Source: Flavihumibacter fluminis (GTDB lineage Bacteria; Bacteroidota; Bacteroidia; Chitinophagales; Chitinophagaceae). Taken from it: 64,000 nucleotides of DNA. The number at the start of each line of letters is the position of its first letter. Position 1 is the stretch's first letter. Positions 27,870 through 37,041 of the stretch are shown here, in pieces. The position numbers were made by a program, and so were the translations under genes. The stretch spans positions 90,775-154,774 of the forward strand of contig NZ_JAKEVY010000006.1 in the NCBI RefSeq assembly GCF_021491375.1. Direction: 5' to 3'. The notes beneath the pieces were generated by a model that worked only from the letters and a program-made list of their open reading frames with translations, was not told the DNA's origin and ran no database searches.

Positions 27870-29261
27870 ATGAAACGTATACGAACTAAGATAGCAGTAG
27901 CTCTTTTGCTGGCTGTAACCGTAAGCAGTTGCAGCAAGGAATACCTGGAAAAAAAACCATACAACGCATTACCGGTAGAGGACGCCATCCAATCAGAGGC
28001 TGATCTCCTGATCGCGGTTCGCGGAAATTATTCCGGTTTGCGCACTATTGATCTGTATGGTAGAAGTATTCCATTATTAGGTGACCTTTTGGGAGATAAT
28101 ACTTACCAATCCGTTTCCAATTCCAACCGGTATACACAGTTTAATCAATTTGCCCAATCCATTGCGGATGGCAATGCCTTATTGATGTGGTCAAATGCGT
28201 ATACTAGTATATTACGCTCCAACAATATCATCAATTCCTCCATTCAGGAAACGCCCGCGATTAAAACCTATAAAGGGGAAGCATATGCACTCCGGGCGCT
28301 TATCTATTTTGAATTGATCCGGTTTTTTGCGAAGCCCTACACGGAATCTGCAGATGCACCGGGAGTTCCCATAGTTCTGAATTTCAATCCAACGCTGAAA
28401 CCAAGTCGGAATACAGTTGGAGAAGTATATGCGCAAATTTTAGCAGACCTGAACCAGGCATACAGCTTACTGGGTGATTATTTCAATTCTTCCCGATTTA
28501 GTAAGCTGGCAGTCAAAGCACTGGAAGCGAGAGTTCATCTGAGCAAAGGGGATAAAACCGCTGCACGTGCAGCCGCCCTGGAGGTTATCAATTCCAATAG
28601 TTTTACACTGGTTGGTGTTGATAATTATGTCGCCTATTGGAGGAATGCGGCACCACTTACCAATAAACTGGAAACCCTGTTTGAAGTTTCCTCTGATGCT
28701 GTAGCCAATCTGGGTTTTGATGCGTTGGGTAATATTTACAATCAAAGCGGATACGGTGATTTTCTGTGTGCTCCTGAATTATTTGCCTTGTATTCAGAGA
28801 CGGATGTTCGCCGGCAATTATTTGAAGCTGGAGTTCGGGGTGGTGTGCCATCCATATTCGTTAATAAATATGTCAACATTGCTACGGACCGGGACGACAC
28901 CAAGGTACTCAGGCTAAGTGATGTGTACCTGATGGCTGCTGAAGCTTCTGTGGGAACCGATGATGCCGCGGCCCTTTCCTACCTGAATGCTGTGGCAACC
29001 CGGAGAGACCCCGCCTTTACAGGATACAGTTCATCCGGTAATCAATTATTGGAAGACATTCTTACAGAAAGGAGAAAAGAACTTGCGTTTGAGGGTCAGC
29101 GTTTTCATGATCTGAACCGATTGAAACGGCCCATTGCCCGCAGTGCCAATGCACCTGCAGCAGCAAGAAATATTCCTTATCCATTTGATAAACGAATCCT
29201 GCCAATACCGCAATCCGAAATGGATGCCAATCCTAATATGACACAAAACGGAGGGTACTGA
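27870..29261 (+). CDS. SusD/RagB-family glycan-binding lipoprotein
   Basis: A 463-residue surface lipoprotein that forms the lid of the SusC transporter. The lipobox is VSSC (Cys at about 22), followed by the usual KEYLEKKP stretch. TPR-like helices follow (ALRALIYFELIRFFAKPYT). The C-terminal RagB region has ILTERRKELAFEGQRFHDLNRL, and the chain ends shortly after ILPIPQSEMDANPNMTQN. The N- and C-termini and length are canonical. It ends 13 bp before the stop of the convergent sulfatase-fucosidase gene. Confidence 0.95.
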   Translation: MKRIRTKIAVALLLAVTVSSCSKEYLEKKPYNALPVEDAIQSEADLLIAVRGNYSGLRTIDLYGRSIPLLGDLLGDNTYQSVSNSNRYTQFNQFAQSIADGNALLMWSNAYTSILRSNNIINSSIQETPAIKTYKGEAYALRALIYFELIRFFAKPYTESADAPGVPIVLNFNPTLKPSRNTVGEVYAQILADLNQAYSLLGDYFNSSRFSKLAVKALEARVHLSKGDKTAARAAALEVINSNSFTLVGVDNYVAYWRNAAPLTNKLETLFEVSSDAVANLGFDALGNIYNQSGYGDFLCAPELFALYSETDVRRQLFEAGVRGGVPSIFVNKYVNIATDRDDTKVLRLSDVYLMAAEASVGTDDAAALSYLNAVATRRDPAFTGYSSSGNQLLEDILTERRKELAFEGQRFHDLNRLKRPIARSANAPAAARNIPYPFDKRILPIPQSEMDANPNMTQNGGY

Positions 29262-29274
29262 TTCATTTGGCGTT

Positions 29275-32127
29275 TTAATAAACTTCAAAATTTGAAATGA
29301 TTGGTTCCTCCTCTGCTTCTGTAATCTGCAACCTTATTTTGCTGGCGGAAACAGGCTGATCCAATCGATGCAAAAATTTATGGCCAATGGCAGATCCATT
29401 TACAAGGGTCTGCCATTTCCCTTTTACCAATGCATCTATTTTAAAAGCCCTGACCCGCTGGCCCTCCTGAATTTTTTCCTGTACCACCAGCTCCTGTATC
29501 TGTTCTGTTTTGGGCAATTTAATGATCAGCTGTCTGCCTGCTCCGCTTGCTGCCCCCTTTTGTACTGCAAAACGTTTCTGTATGACTTGTCCGAATTCAC
29601 TAAATCGTTGTGCATCCTGATCAGGAATAAGTCCCCGGTTATCAGGAGTAAGGCCGAGTATTAATGTAGCATTCCGGCCAACGGATTTATAGTACATATC
29701 CACCAACTTGTCTACCGGGAAAATATGCGCCTCATCGCCAGGTTCCCAGAACCATTCATGTCTTCCATTGTATCCACGAAGCGGTGCATCTGCCATGGCG
29801 GGCATCCAGTATCTTCCTATTGGATCACCTTCCTTCAACAATGCATAATCGTTTTTAGAAATACCGGGAATAGCTGATTCTCCTGAACCGGTATGTGAAT
29901 AAGGGAAGGTAGACCAGCATGGGTAAAAAACAGTTCCGGACTCTGATCCTCCCCAACGGGCTTCTGCCAGCTGATCATTGTGATAAAACAACGCATCAGG
30001 CTGGTATTTTTTTACAATGGGCAATACATCTGGTGCGCCTTTTGCCGGATGGCTGGCGCCACCATCAAACCAAATCTCAAATAAAGGTCCATAGCGGGTA
30101 CAGATCTCTGTTACCATACCCTCTACCATTTTGTTATACTGCTGCTGACGAAATTTTTGCATGGCTGAACCGGGAGCACCATCCACCACAAAATCATGAA
30201 CACCATAAAATGAATTCCAGCGGATTCCGATATATACACCTGGCTGAATGCCCTGTTTGCGGCAGGCATCAACAAAATCTCTCAGCAGATCAGCTTTCCC
30301 ATCCCGCCATTTTAATTGTCTTACATTATACGGGTTTACATCCGAGGGATAAAGTGCAAAACCTGTTTCGTGAGTTGCGGTGATCAGAGCAAACCGGGCT
30401 CCTGCTGCTTTCGCTGATAGCACCCATTGCTCCACATTTAATTGCTCAGGTGCAAATATCTGGTAGTTCGCTACTGGCCGGATTCGATTCTCTGCCTGCC
30501 GGTATTTGCTGGTATCAAACACATGAAGATCATAGTGAAAAATAACTCCGAGTTCAGCCTCCTGCCAGGCAAGCTGTGCTTTGTTAGGTTTTGGTTTTTC
30601 AGGCAGCTTTACTCCATCCGGATAAGGAACCGGAACTCCGGTAGCCTTGTAGTTCAGCATTGGCGCCTTCCATGCTCTTAGCTGATCACTCAGGATTTTA
30701 GCGAGTTCCTGTACTTTGTCCGGATGCTGAAGCGCCCTGTCCTGCTGCTCCCCAAGATCTTCTTTTAAATTATATAATTCGAGCTTTTGCTGTCGCATGG
30801 AATAAACCAGTTTCCAATCTCCTTTTCGCATGGCACTGTAATAGTTGATACCCGGACCATCAACAGCTTGCCATTTGTTCGGGTAATGCCAGATTAGGGG
30901 CCGATCCGGATTGTTTTTTACCATTGGACTGGTAAGAGCCGATACAAAACTTTTCCCGTCCACCTGCTGCTGCGTTTTTGCCTGTTTAATACCTGCTATT
31001 TCCAGGATGCTCGGAAAAAAGTCTTCTATGATAACAGGCTGTGAGCTGATGCTTCCGGCTTTTGATTTACCCGGCCATTTCACGAGCATGGGTACCCGAA
31101 TTCCTCCTTCATAAACAGAACCCTTACCGGCACGCAGTGGCAGGTTATGAATATGGGCAGACCCTGCCCTCGGAGGAACCAGGCTTAATCCGCCGTTATC
31201 ACTCATGAACAGCACCACTGTATTTTCTGCAACACCATTGGACTCGAGAAAATTCATCAGGTCACCTAAACTCTTATCCATGCCTTCAATAAGGCTAGCA
31301 TAATTGGCTTCCTGGGCAGGCAAGCCCGCATCCAGGTATTTTTGCACAAACCGTTTGTCAGGTTGAAGAGGATCATGAATCGCATAGTGTGCCAGATGAA
31401 GAAAAAAAGGTCGCTTCTTGTCAATTGGATCCTTCAGTGATTTTATTGCTTCCAGTGTCAACGCTTCTGTAAGAAAAGTTTCCGTTCCATGATATTCCTG
31501 CAAGTCAGGAACAGCCTGCACAGAAGCTTTCCCAGGAATATTCCCATAATTATCTTTTCCCTGATAACTCTGCGGATGCCCGGCAGAATGGCCAGCAATA
31601 TTTACCTGAAAGCCAAGATTGTAGGGATTGGCACCAGGTGTTCCTATTGAACCCCAATGTGCTTTTCCAACATGAATAGTGAAATAACCGGCATCGTTCA
31701 AAAGGGTTGGCAGCGGGGTTGCCTGCAACGCATGCGGTACTGCTGTTAAACCGGAATACCCATTATAATTCCAGTTGGCACGATCGAATTCCTCATCTTC
31801 CCGATCCGTTGGATTGTCTCTCAGCGGAGATGTCCAGTTCGTAATACCATGATGTGCAGCATTGATACCTGTCATCAGGCTGGCCCTGCTGGGCGTACAA
31901 ACCGGTGTGGCATAGGCATTCGTGAACTTTACCCCTTCTCTAGCAAGTCGCTCCATATTAGGTGTATGGTATCGTTTGTTCAACGGCTGCAAGCTGTCAC
32001 TGAATGGGACGGAAGTATCCATCCAACCCATATCATCAATTAAAAACAGGATAATATTGGGTCGTTGGTTTTGTGCTGTTGCTTTCAATTGGAAAAACAA
32101 TAGCGCTAACAGAGCAATTTTATTCAT
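29275..32127 (-). CDS. Sulfatase-GH29 alpha-L-fucosidase fusion protein
   Basis: A 950-residue exported two-enzyme protein. After a signal peptide (about 1-19, ending ATAQ), an S1-type sulfatase domain (about 22-490) carries the formylglycine site in CTPSR (Cys77), metal ligands in LIDDMGW (Asp31, Asp32) and MSDNGG (Asp310, Asn311). A GH29 alpha-L-fucosidase barrel (about 515-865) follows, with the nucleophile Asp688 in FEIWFDGG and an entry motif LGVIFHYDLHVF. A C-terminal beta domain resembling F5/8 type C modules ends it. It should remove sulfate and then fucose, or both, from sulfated fucose-containing glycans. It is convergent with SusC/SusD. One continuous frame, so the fusion is not an annotation artefact. 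Confidence 0.9.
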   Translation of the reverse strand: MNKIALLALLFFQLKATAQNQRPNIILFLIDDMGWMDTSVPFSDSLQPLNKRYHTPNMERLAREGVKFTNAYATPVCTPSRASLMTGINAAHHGITNWTSPLRDNPTDREDEEFDRANWNYNGYSGLTAVPHALQATPLPTLLNDAGYFTIHVGKAHWGSIGTPGANPYNLGFQVNIAGHSAGHPQSYQGKDNYGNIPGKASVQAVPDLQEYHGTETFLTEALTLEAIKSLKDPIDKKRPFFLHLAHYAIHDPLQPDKRFVQKYLDAGLPAQEANYASLIEGMDKSLGDLMNFLESNGVAENTVVLFMSDNGGLSLVPPRAGSAHIHNLPLRAGKGSVYEGGIRVPMLVKWPGKSKAGSISSQPVIIEDFFPSILEIAGIKQAKTQQQVDGKSFVSALTSPMVKNNPDRPLIWHYPNKWQAVDGPGINYYSAMRKGDWKLVYSMRQQKLELYNLKEDLGEQQDRALQHPDKVQELAKILSDQLRAWKAPMLNYKATGVPVPYPDGVKLPEKPKPNKAQLAWQEAELGVIFHYDLHVFDTSKYRQAENRIRPVANYQIFAPEQLNVEQWVLSAKAAGARFALITATHETGFALYPSDVNPYNVRQLKWRDGKADLLRDFVDACRKQGIQPGVYIGIRWNSFYGVHDFVVDGAPGSAMQKFRQQQYNKMVEGMVTEICTRYGPLFEIWFDGGASHPAKGAPDVLPIVKKYQPDALFYHNDQLAEARWGGSESGTVFYPCWSTFPYSHTGSGESAIPGISKNDYALLKEGDPIGRYWMPAMADAPLRGYNGRHEWFWEPGDEAHIFPVDKLVDMYYKSVGRNATLILGLTPDNRGLIPDQDAQRFSEFGQVIQKRFAVQKGAASGAGRQLIIKLPKTEQIQELVVQEKIQEGQRVRAFKIDALVKGKWQTLVNGSAIGHKFLHRLDQPVSASKIRLQITEAEEEPIISNFEVY

Positions 32128-32152
32128 TTCTTATCGTGTGTGGTAAGTAATT

Positions 32153-33364
32153 CTAAGGATACAGCAGGTACTTCTTCCGCATTGTTTTGTATTGCGACAA
32201 TCCAGGCTCCCAACTGGCACGGATAGCTTGTTCCGTCACACCATCCCGGATCTGTTGTTGAAACTGATCTGTACCAGCCAGTTTATTGATATCGCCCATT
32301 TGATTGCTTTGGCTGCGGTCGAAGAACTTTTCTTTATAGGGATAGGCTTTATACATTTCCATCATCCATTGAATATTGAGCTTTCGCTCCTTCCTCAGGG
32401 ACGACATATCATAGTTCATAAGATCCAGTCCGTAACATACCTGGTTCATATGCAGCGGTGTTTCAGACATACCCGGGATACTTACCGGTGTAAACTGGTA
32501 AGCATAACTACCCTTGAGTGCAGGAGCCCCCAGTTTGGTGAAGGGTGTTTGCGTTCCCCTGCCCTGACTTACAATTGTTCCTTCAAACAAACAGACGGAA
32601 GGATACAATTCCACACTCTGCTGTGTATTCAGATTGGGAGAGGGCGGTACCGGCAATGTATAGGGCATATCGTGATGGTAGTTCTGCATTTTGATGATCT
32701 TCAACTTACAGGCAGGCAAATCGCGCAGCCATTTTTCACCATTGATCATCAGCGCAAATTCAGCAATCGTCATACCATGTGCAATAGGAATGGGAAACTG
32801 ACCTATTCCCGATTTGAACCGCATGTCCAGAATTGGCCCGTCTACCAGGTATCCGTTGGGGTTCGGACGGTCGAGTATCATCAATTCTTTCTTATGTTCG
32901 GAACAGGCTTCCATCACATCGCGCAATACATTGATATACGTGTAGAACCTACAACCGACATCCTGAATATCAAATATCATCAAGTCCACATCTGCCAGGT
33001 TTGCAGCAGATGGTTTGCGTTTTGAACCATACAGGGAAATAATCGGTAATCCGGTTGATGCATCCACTTCATCTTTAACTTTTGCTCCGTTACTGGCATT
33101 GCCCCTAAAACCATGCTCCGGTCCGAATACTTTCACAACCTGAACGCCAAGTGCCATCAGACTATCCACCAGGTGTTTGTTTCCGATAACGGTAGTTGGA
33201 TTGGCCAAAATCCCTACCCTTTTCCCTTTTAAATAGGGCAGGTATTGTTCAGTTCGATCTGAACCAGTTTTAAAAGATGCCTTGTTACTAACGTTGCTGT
33301 ATAAACGAATAATGAAGAGGAGACTAATGATTGTTATCAAAAGAACAGTAAGCAATCTTTTCAT
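32153..33364 (-). CDS. DUF1343 / NamZ-type exo-beta-N-acetylmuramidase (GH171)
   Basis: A 403-residue protein of the DUF1343 family, whose characterised member NamZ releases N-acetylmuramic acid from peptidoglycan fragments. Family stretches seen are GKRVGILANPTTV, KVFGPEHGFRG, LMIFDIQDVGCRFYTYI, ILDRPNPNG and a C-terminal GTDQFQQQIRDG. An N-terminal hydrophobic segment (about 4-22) acts as signal or membrane anchor. It lies 25 bp upstream of the sulfatase-fucosidase in the same direction, so they are probably co-transcribed. That link between cell-wall turnover and sulfated fucose glycans is unexpected. The family call is firm; the activity of this member is not shown. Confidence 0.85.
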   Translation of the reverse strand: MKRLLTVLLITIISLLFIIRLYSNVSNKASFKTGSDRTEQYLPYLKGKRVGILANPTTVIGNKHLVDSLMALGVQVVKVFGPEHGFRGNASNGAKVKDEVDASTGLPIISLYGSKRKPSAANLADVDLMIFDIQDVGCRFYTYINVLRDVMEACSEHKKELMILDRPNPNGYLVDGPILDMRFKSGIGQFPIPIAHGMTIAEFALMINGEKWLRDLPACKLKIIKMQNYHHDMPYTLPVPPSPNLNTQQSVELYPSVCLFEGTIVSQGRGTQTPFTKLGAPALKGSYAYQFTPVSIPGMSETPLHMNQVCYGLDLMNYDMSSLRKERKLNIQWMMEMYKAYPYKEKFFDRSQSNQMGDINKLAGTDQFQQQIRDGVTEQAIRASWEPGLSQYKTMRKKYLLYP

Positions 33365-33449
33365 ACTCTAATGTATTCAAAAAAACGCGACAATAAATTG
33401 TGCTATTTGTCACATTGATATTTTTTAAAATATTTTCGGGTTAAACCTA

Positions 33450-33478
33450 TTGCTCCCCGGTATGGCTACCTATCTTTG
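33450..33478 (+). promoter_or_regulatory. Promoter of the cydAB operon
   Basis: TTG (33450-33452), an 18 bp spacer and TATCTTTG (33471-33478) match the Bacteroidota housekeeping promoter (-33 TTG, -7 TAnnTTTG). Transcription would begin near 33485, leaving a leader of about 44 bases before the cydA ATG. Confidence 0.75.
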
Positions 33479-33528
33479 TGTCTGCTATTCAACAACTACC
33501 TGCTTTTGAATCCTAAAATTTCTTATCT

Positions 33529-34911
33529 ATGGATGTTGAAATACTATCCCGCATTCAGTTCGCCTTCACCATTGCCTTTCATTATATCTATCCACCCTTA
33601 AGCATCGGACTGGGATTGATCCTGGTGATCATGGAAGGCCTGTATCTCAAAACAGGCCTGAAGATTTACGAAGACATGACCCGTTTCTGGATCCGGATCT
33701 TCGCGTTGACTTTTGGTCTTGGGGTTGCTACCGGAATCATTATGGAATTTGAATTCGGAACCAACTGGGCAACTTACTCCAAATATGTTGGTGACATCTT
33801 TGGCAGTGCATTAGCAGCTGAAGGCATTTTCGCCTTTGCACTCGAAAGCGGTTTTCTCGGCATTCTCTTATTCGGGTGGAACCGCGTTAGTTCAAAAGTT
33901 CATTTCTTTTCAACCATAATGGTATTTCTGGGTTCCATGTTCAGTGCTGTCTGGATCGTGGTAGCAAATAGCTGGCAGCAAACTCCTGCAGGTTATCATA
34001 TTGTAGGCGAGGGACTACAAGCTCGGGCAGAAATCACTGATTTCTGGGAAATGGTTTTTAATCCTTCCAGTATGGAAAGATTGAGTCATGTATGGATAGG
34101 TGCTTTTCTTGCAGGTGCTTTTCTTGTATTAAGTGTGCATGCTTATTATATACGGAAAGGGAAACACCTCGCAATAGCCAAACCAGGATTTAAAATCGCA
34201 CTGGCGGTTGCAACCATTTTTTCTCTTGCGCAACTGTTTACCGGGCATAAAAGCGCTGATGGGGTAGCAAAAAATCAACCCGCAAAACTGGCAGCACTCG
34301 AAGGACATTATGATAGCAGTACTGTGGCGGATATGTACCTGCTCGGCTGGGTGAATAATAAAACGCAAACCACCACAGGTATAAAAATACCAGGCGGACT
34401 CAGTTTTCTGCTGCATCAGGATTTCAAAACGCCTGTTACCGGGCTGAATGCATTCCGGCCTGAAGATCGCCCCATCCAGGTGAATGCTGTTTTCCAATTT
34501 TATCATATCATGGTTGCGATTGGCATGCTGCTTATCGCACTCACACTGTATTCGAGCTGGCTTTGGTGGAGAGGGAAATTATTTGAGAACAAATGGCTGA
34601 TGGGAGTTTTCGTATGGGCTGTACTCTTACCACAGATTGCCAACCAGGCGGGATGGTTTGCTGCAGAAATGGGCCGTCAACCCTGGGTTGTATACAATCT
34701 CCTGCGAACCTCTGATGCATTATCCAAAGCGGTAAAAGCGGAACAGGTATTGGTTTCACTAATTCTTTTTACACTCGTATATACTATACTGCTGGTTCTA
34801 TTCCTGTATTTGCTGAACAAAAAGATCAAACACGGCCCTGAACTGACTGCGCCTGATGAAGAGAAGGAAATAGAAGCAAAAAGTATTCGGGAAAATCCTA
34901 TCATGAATTAA
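33529..34911 (+). CDS. cydA: Cytochrome bd ubiquinol oxidase subunit I
   Basis: The 460-residue heme-carrying subunit of the high-affinity terminal oxidase, which reduces oxygen with quinol electrons in the inner membrane and supports microaerobic respiration. Signatures include His18 in FHYIYPPLSIGLG (heme ligand), an internal stretch ending LESGFLGI, a short quinol loop (about 225-300), and the GRQPW motif before VVYNLLRTSDALS. About nine membrane helices are expected. The short loop places it in the smaller cydA group. It has its own promoter and lies 10 bp ahead of cydB. Confidence 0.96.
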   Translation: MDVEILSRIQFAFTIAFHYIYPPLSIGLGLILVIMEGLYLKTGLKIYEDMTRFWIRIFALTFGLGVATGIIMEFEFGTNWATYSKYVGDIFGSALAAEGIFAFALESGFLGILLFGWNRVSSKVHFFSTIMVFLGSMFSAVWIVVANSWQQTPAGYHIVGEGLQARAEITDFWEMVFNPSSMERLSHVWIGAFLAGAFLVLSVHAYYIRKGKHLAIAKPGFKIALAVATIFSLAQLFTGHKSADGVAKNQPAKLAALEGHYDSSTVADMYLLGWVNNKTQTTTGIKIPGGLSFLLHQDFKTPVTGLNAFRPEDRPIQVNAVFQFYHIMVAIGMLLIALTLYSSWLWWRGKLFENKWLMGVFVWAVLLPQIANQAGWFAAEMGRQPWVVYNLLRTSDALSKAVKAEQVLVSLILFTLVYTILLVLFLYLLNKKIKHGPELTAPDEEKEIEAKSIRENPIMN

Positions 34912-34921
34912 ATTATCAAGT

Positions 34922-35950
34922 ATGTTTTTAGGACTCGACTACAATACCTGGTGGTTTCTTGTTTTTGGCGCGGTTATTAGCGGATATGCTATTCTGGATG
35001 GTTTTGATCTGGGAGCTGGCGCGCTGCATCTTTTTCTGAAAAAGGAAGAAAGTCGCCGAATCGCACTGAATGCAATCGGGCCGGTCTGGGATGGAAATGA
35101 GGTTTGGCTGGTAATTGCAGGTGGCGCCCTTTTTGCGGGATTTCCCATCGCCTATGCAGCTGTGTTCTCTGCCTTTTACCTCCCTGTAATGGTATTTTTA
35201 ATCGGCTTGATCTGGCGGGCGGTAGCAATTGAATTCAGAAGTAAGGAACCTGGTAAACTATGGCGGCTAACCTGGGATATCGTATATACGTTCGCCTGCG
35301 TAGTGGTAACTTTTTCACTCGGACTCATGCTGGGAAATGTTGCACTTGGCATTCCACTTAATGAAGAAAAGGAATTCTCCGGATCGATGTTGTCTTTCTT
35401 CAATCTTTTTTCCATTCTGGTTGGAATCACCACACTGGCTTTGTTCATGATGCATGGCGCCATTTACCTCGCGATGAAAACAGAAAACCGGCTGTATGTT
35501 AAGCTGACTGTTCTTGCCAAAAACTTCACGATCTTTTTTGTAGTTGCCTTTGCATTAACCACCTTATATACGCTATTATACATTCCTCATCTGAGTGATA
35601 AGATCCGCAGCAACCCGCAATACTTTATTTTTCCGGTAATCATGATCCTTGCAATCGCAAGCATACCAAGGCAATTAAAAAGAGGAAATTACCGGCTGGC
35701 CTTTTTATTCTCCTCCATAACCATCGCCTCCCTGTTGATCGCTGTGGCAGTGGAAGTATTTCCTTATTTGCTTTATGCAAGCAATAACCCGGCAAACAGC
35801 ATCACCATTGATAACGCCGCTTCTTCTGCAAAAACCATGAAAACGCTATTGATTATTGCCATGATCGGAACACCACTGGTAGCAACTTATACTGCCTTTG
35901 TTTTCTGGACATTCAAAGGAAAAGTAAAATTGGATGAGATGAGCTATTAA
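34922..35950 (+). CDS. cydB: Cytochrome bd ubiquinol oxidase subunit II
   Basis: The 342-residue second subunit of the bd oxidase, an eight- or nine-helix membrane protein. The N-terminus (YNTWWFLVFGAVISGYAILDGFDLGAGAL) and the sequence GPVWDGNEVWLVIAGGALFAGFP are diagnostic. It starts 10 bp after the cydA stop. A hairpin (35953-35985) separates it from the next, convergent gene. Confidence 0.96.
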   Translation: MFLGLDYNTWWFLVFGAVISGYAILDGFDLGAGALHLFLKKEESRRIALNAIGPVWDGNEVWLVIAGGALFAGFPIAYAAVFSAFYLPVMVFLIGLIWRAVAIEFRSKEPGKLWRLTWDIVYTFACVVVTFSLGLMLGNVALGIPLNEEKEFSGSMLSFFNLFSILVGITTLALFMMHGAIYLAMKTENRLYVKLTVLAKNFTIFFVVAFALTTLYTLLYIPHLSDKIRSNPQYFIFPVIMILAIASIPRQLKRGNYRLAFLFSSITIASLLIAVAVEVFPYLLYASNNPANSITIDNAASSAKTMKTLLIIAMIGTPLVATYTAFVFWTFKGKVKLDEMSY

Positions 35951-35952
35951 AA

Positions 35953-35985
35953 AAGGCAGACAGGATTCACTATCCTGGCTGCCTT
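35953..35985 (-). terminator. Hairpin terminator between cydB and the DUF1080 gene
   Basis: AAGGCAG-A-CAGGAT (35953-35966) pairs with ATCCTG-G-CTGCCTT (35972-35985), leaving one A/G mismatch and a 5-nt loop. On the minus strand it ends in a run of six T, so it terminates the DUF1080 gene well. For cydB on the plus strand it lacks a T run and may act weakly. Confidence 0.75.
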
Positions 35986-36006
35986 ATAAGTTATGCACCC
36001 CTGCAA

Positions 36007-36963
36007 TTATTGCGCGGGAGTAATCGTGATATTCCGGAATTCAATCGGACCATGATCTCCCTGGAAGAAAATCGGTCCGGGTTCTCCTTCATTGCTATCC
36101 AGCGCACCACCTGTGATACCCGGGATTTCCTGGTAATAAATCACCTGCTTGCCATTCAGGAAAACAGTCACATAACGACCCACCAATGTGATATCATAGG
36201 TCTGCCATTCGCCGGCTTTCTTTGCAGCCATTTCTACAGGAGAGATAAAACCATAAATAGCACCTAACAGATCTTTTGCAGGATCTTTTCCATAGCTGTC
36301 TTCTATTTGCACTTCGTATCGGCCTCTCAGGTATACACCACTGTTACTGCCGGCAGGACAACGAAACTCAACATGCAGTTTAAAATCGCGGAATTTTTGC
36401 TCAGAAGCCAGGTTAACACCGGACTTGGGGCTCTTCAAAACTCCATTCTCTACCACCCATTGGCTGTTTTCTCCCAATGGTTTCCAGCCATTCAGGTTCT
36501 TGCCATTGAACAATGCAATCGGCTTGCCCCAAACCGGCGCCTTGGTTGGGCGTAGTGCCGGAGCTTTCACAGCCGTGAAAGGCCAAACTTTTCCATTGGC
36601 TTCCACCATCGTTCCGGTAAGTTTACCATCCTGGAGAGTTGCTTCAAATTTCTGGTCGTTGTCTTCGGCTTCCCACTGTGGAGGCAAACTAAAACTGAGC
36701 TTTCCATCTTTAAAGAATACCTGGGAAACCGGACGAGCACTTCCACCCATTCCAACAAAATGACCAACCAATCGCTTATGGCCCGAATGGTTGATTTCCA
36801 GCCAGGAAGGCTTGGGTACACCGTTCTCTATGACTGTCATATCCCAGCGACCTTCAATCTGGGGCGCTGCTGATTTTACTGTAACATGATCCTGCGCAGT
36901 CGTCACTAAACCGGCTGTCATACAAACCGCTGCAATGCTAAAAAACTGGAAGATTCTTTTCAT
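36007..36963 (-). CDS. Secreted DUF1080 protein (3-keto-disaccharide hydrolase type)
   Basis: A 318-residue exported protein with a signal peptide (about 1-24, ending TTAQ). An N-terminal beta region (about 30-120, GRWDMTVIENG, HKRLVGHFVGMGG) is followed by the DUF1080 jelly-roll (about 130-318; KPIALFNGKNLNGWKPLG, then GVYLRGRYEVQIEDSYG). Members of this family cleave 3-keto-glycosides after sugar oxidation. The frame opens at TTG 36969, but ATG 36963 is preferred. It is a single-domain relative of the two C-terminal domains of the HEAT protein at 60-64 kb. No oxidoreductase lies next to it. Confidence 0.85.
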   Translation of the reverse strand: MKRIFQFFSIAAVCMTAGLVTTAQDHVTVKSAAPQIEGRWDMTVIENGVPKPSWLEINHSGHKRLVGHFVGMGGSARPVSQVFFKDGKLSFSLPPQWEAEDNDQKFEATLQDGKLTGTMVEANGKVWPFTAVKAPALRPTKAPVWGKPIALFNGKNLNGWKPLGENSQWVVENGVLKSPKSGVNLASEQKFRDFKLHVEFRCPAGSNSGVYLRGRYEVQIEDSYGKDPAKDLLGAIYGFISPVEMAAKKAGEWQTYDITLVGRYVTVFLNGKQVIYYQEIPGITGGALDSNEGEPGPIFFQGDHGPIEFRNITITPAQ

Positions 36964-37041
36964 ATTCAATCAATTCTTGTTGGTTGAGAAATAAACAGCT
37001 TCAAATTAAGCCTTTTTCAGTAGAAGCTACTTTAATTGAAA

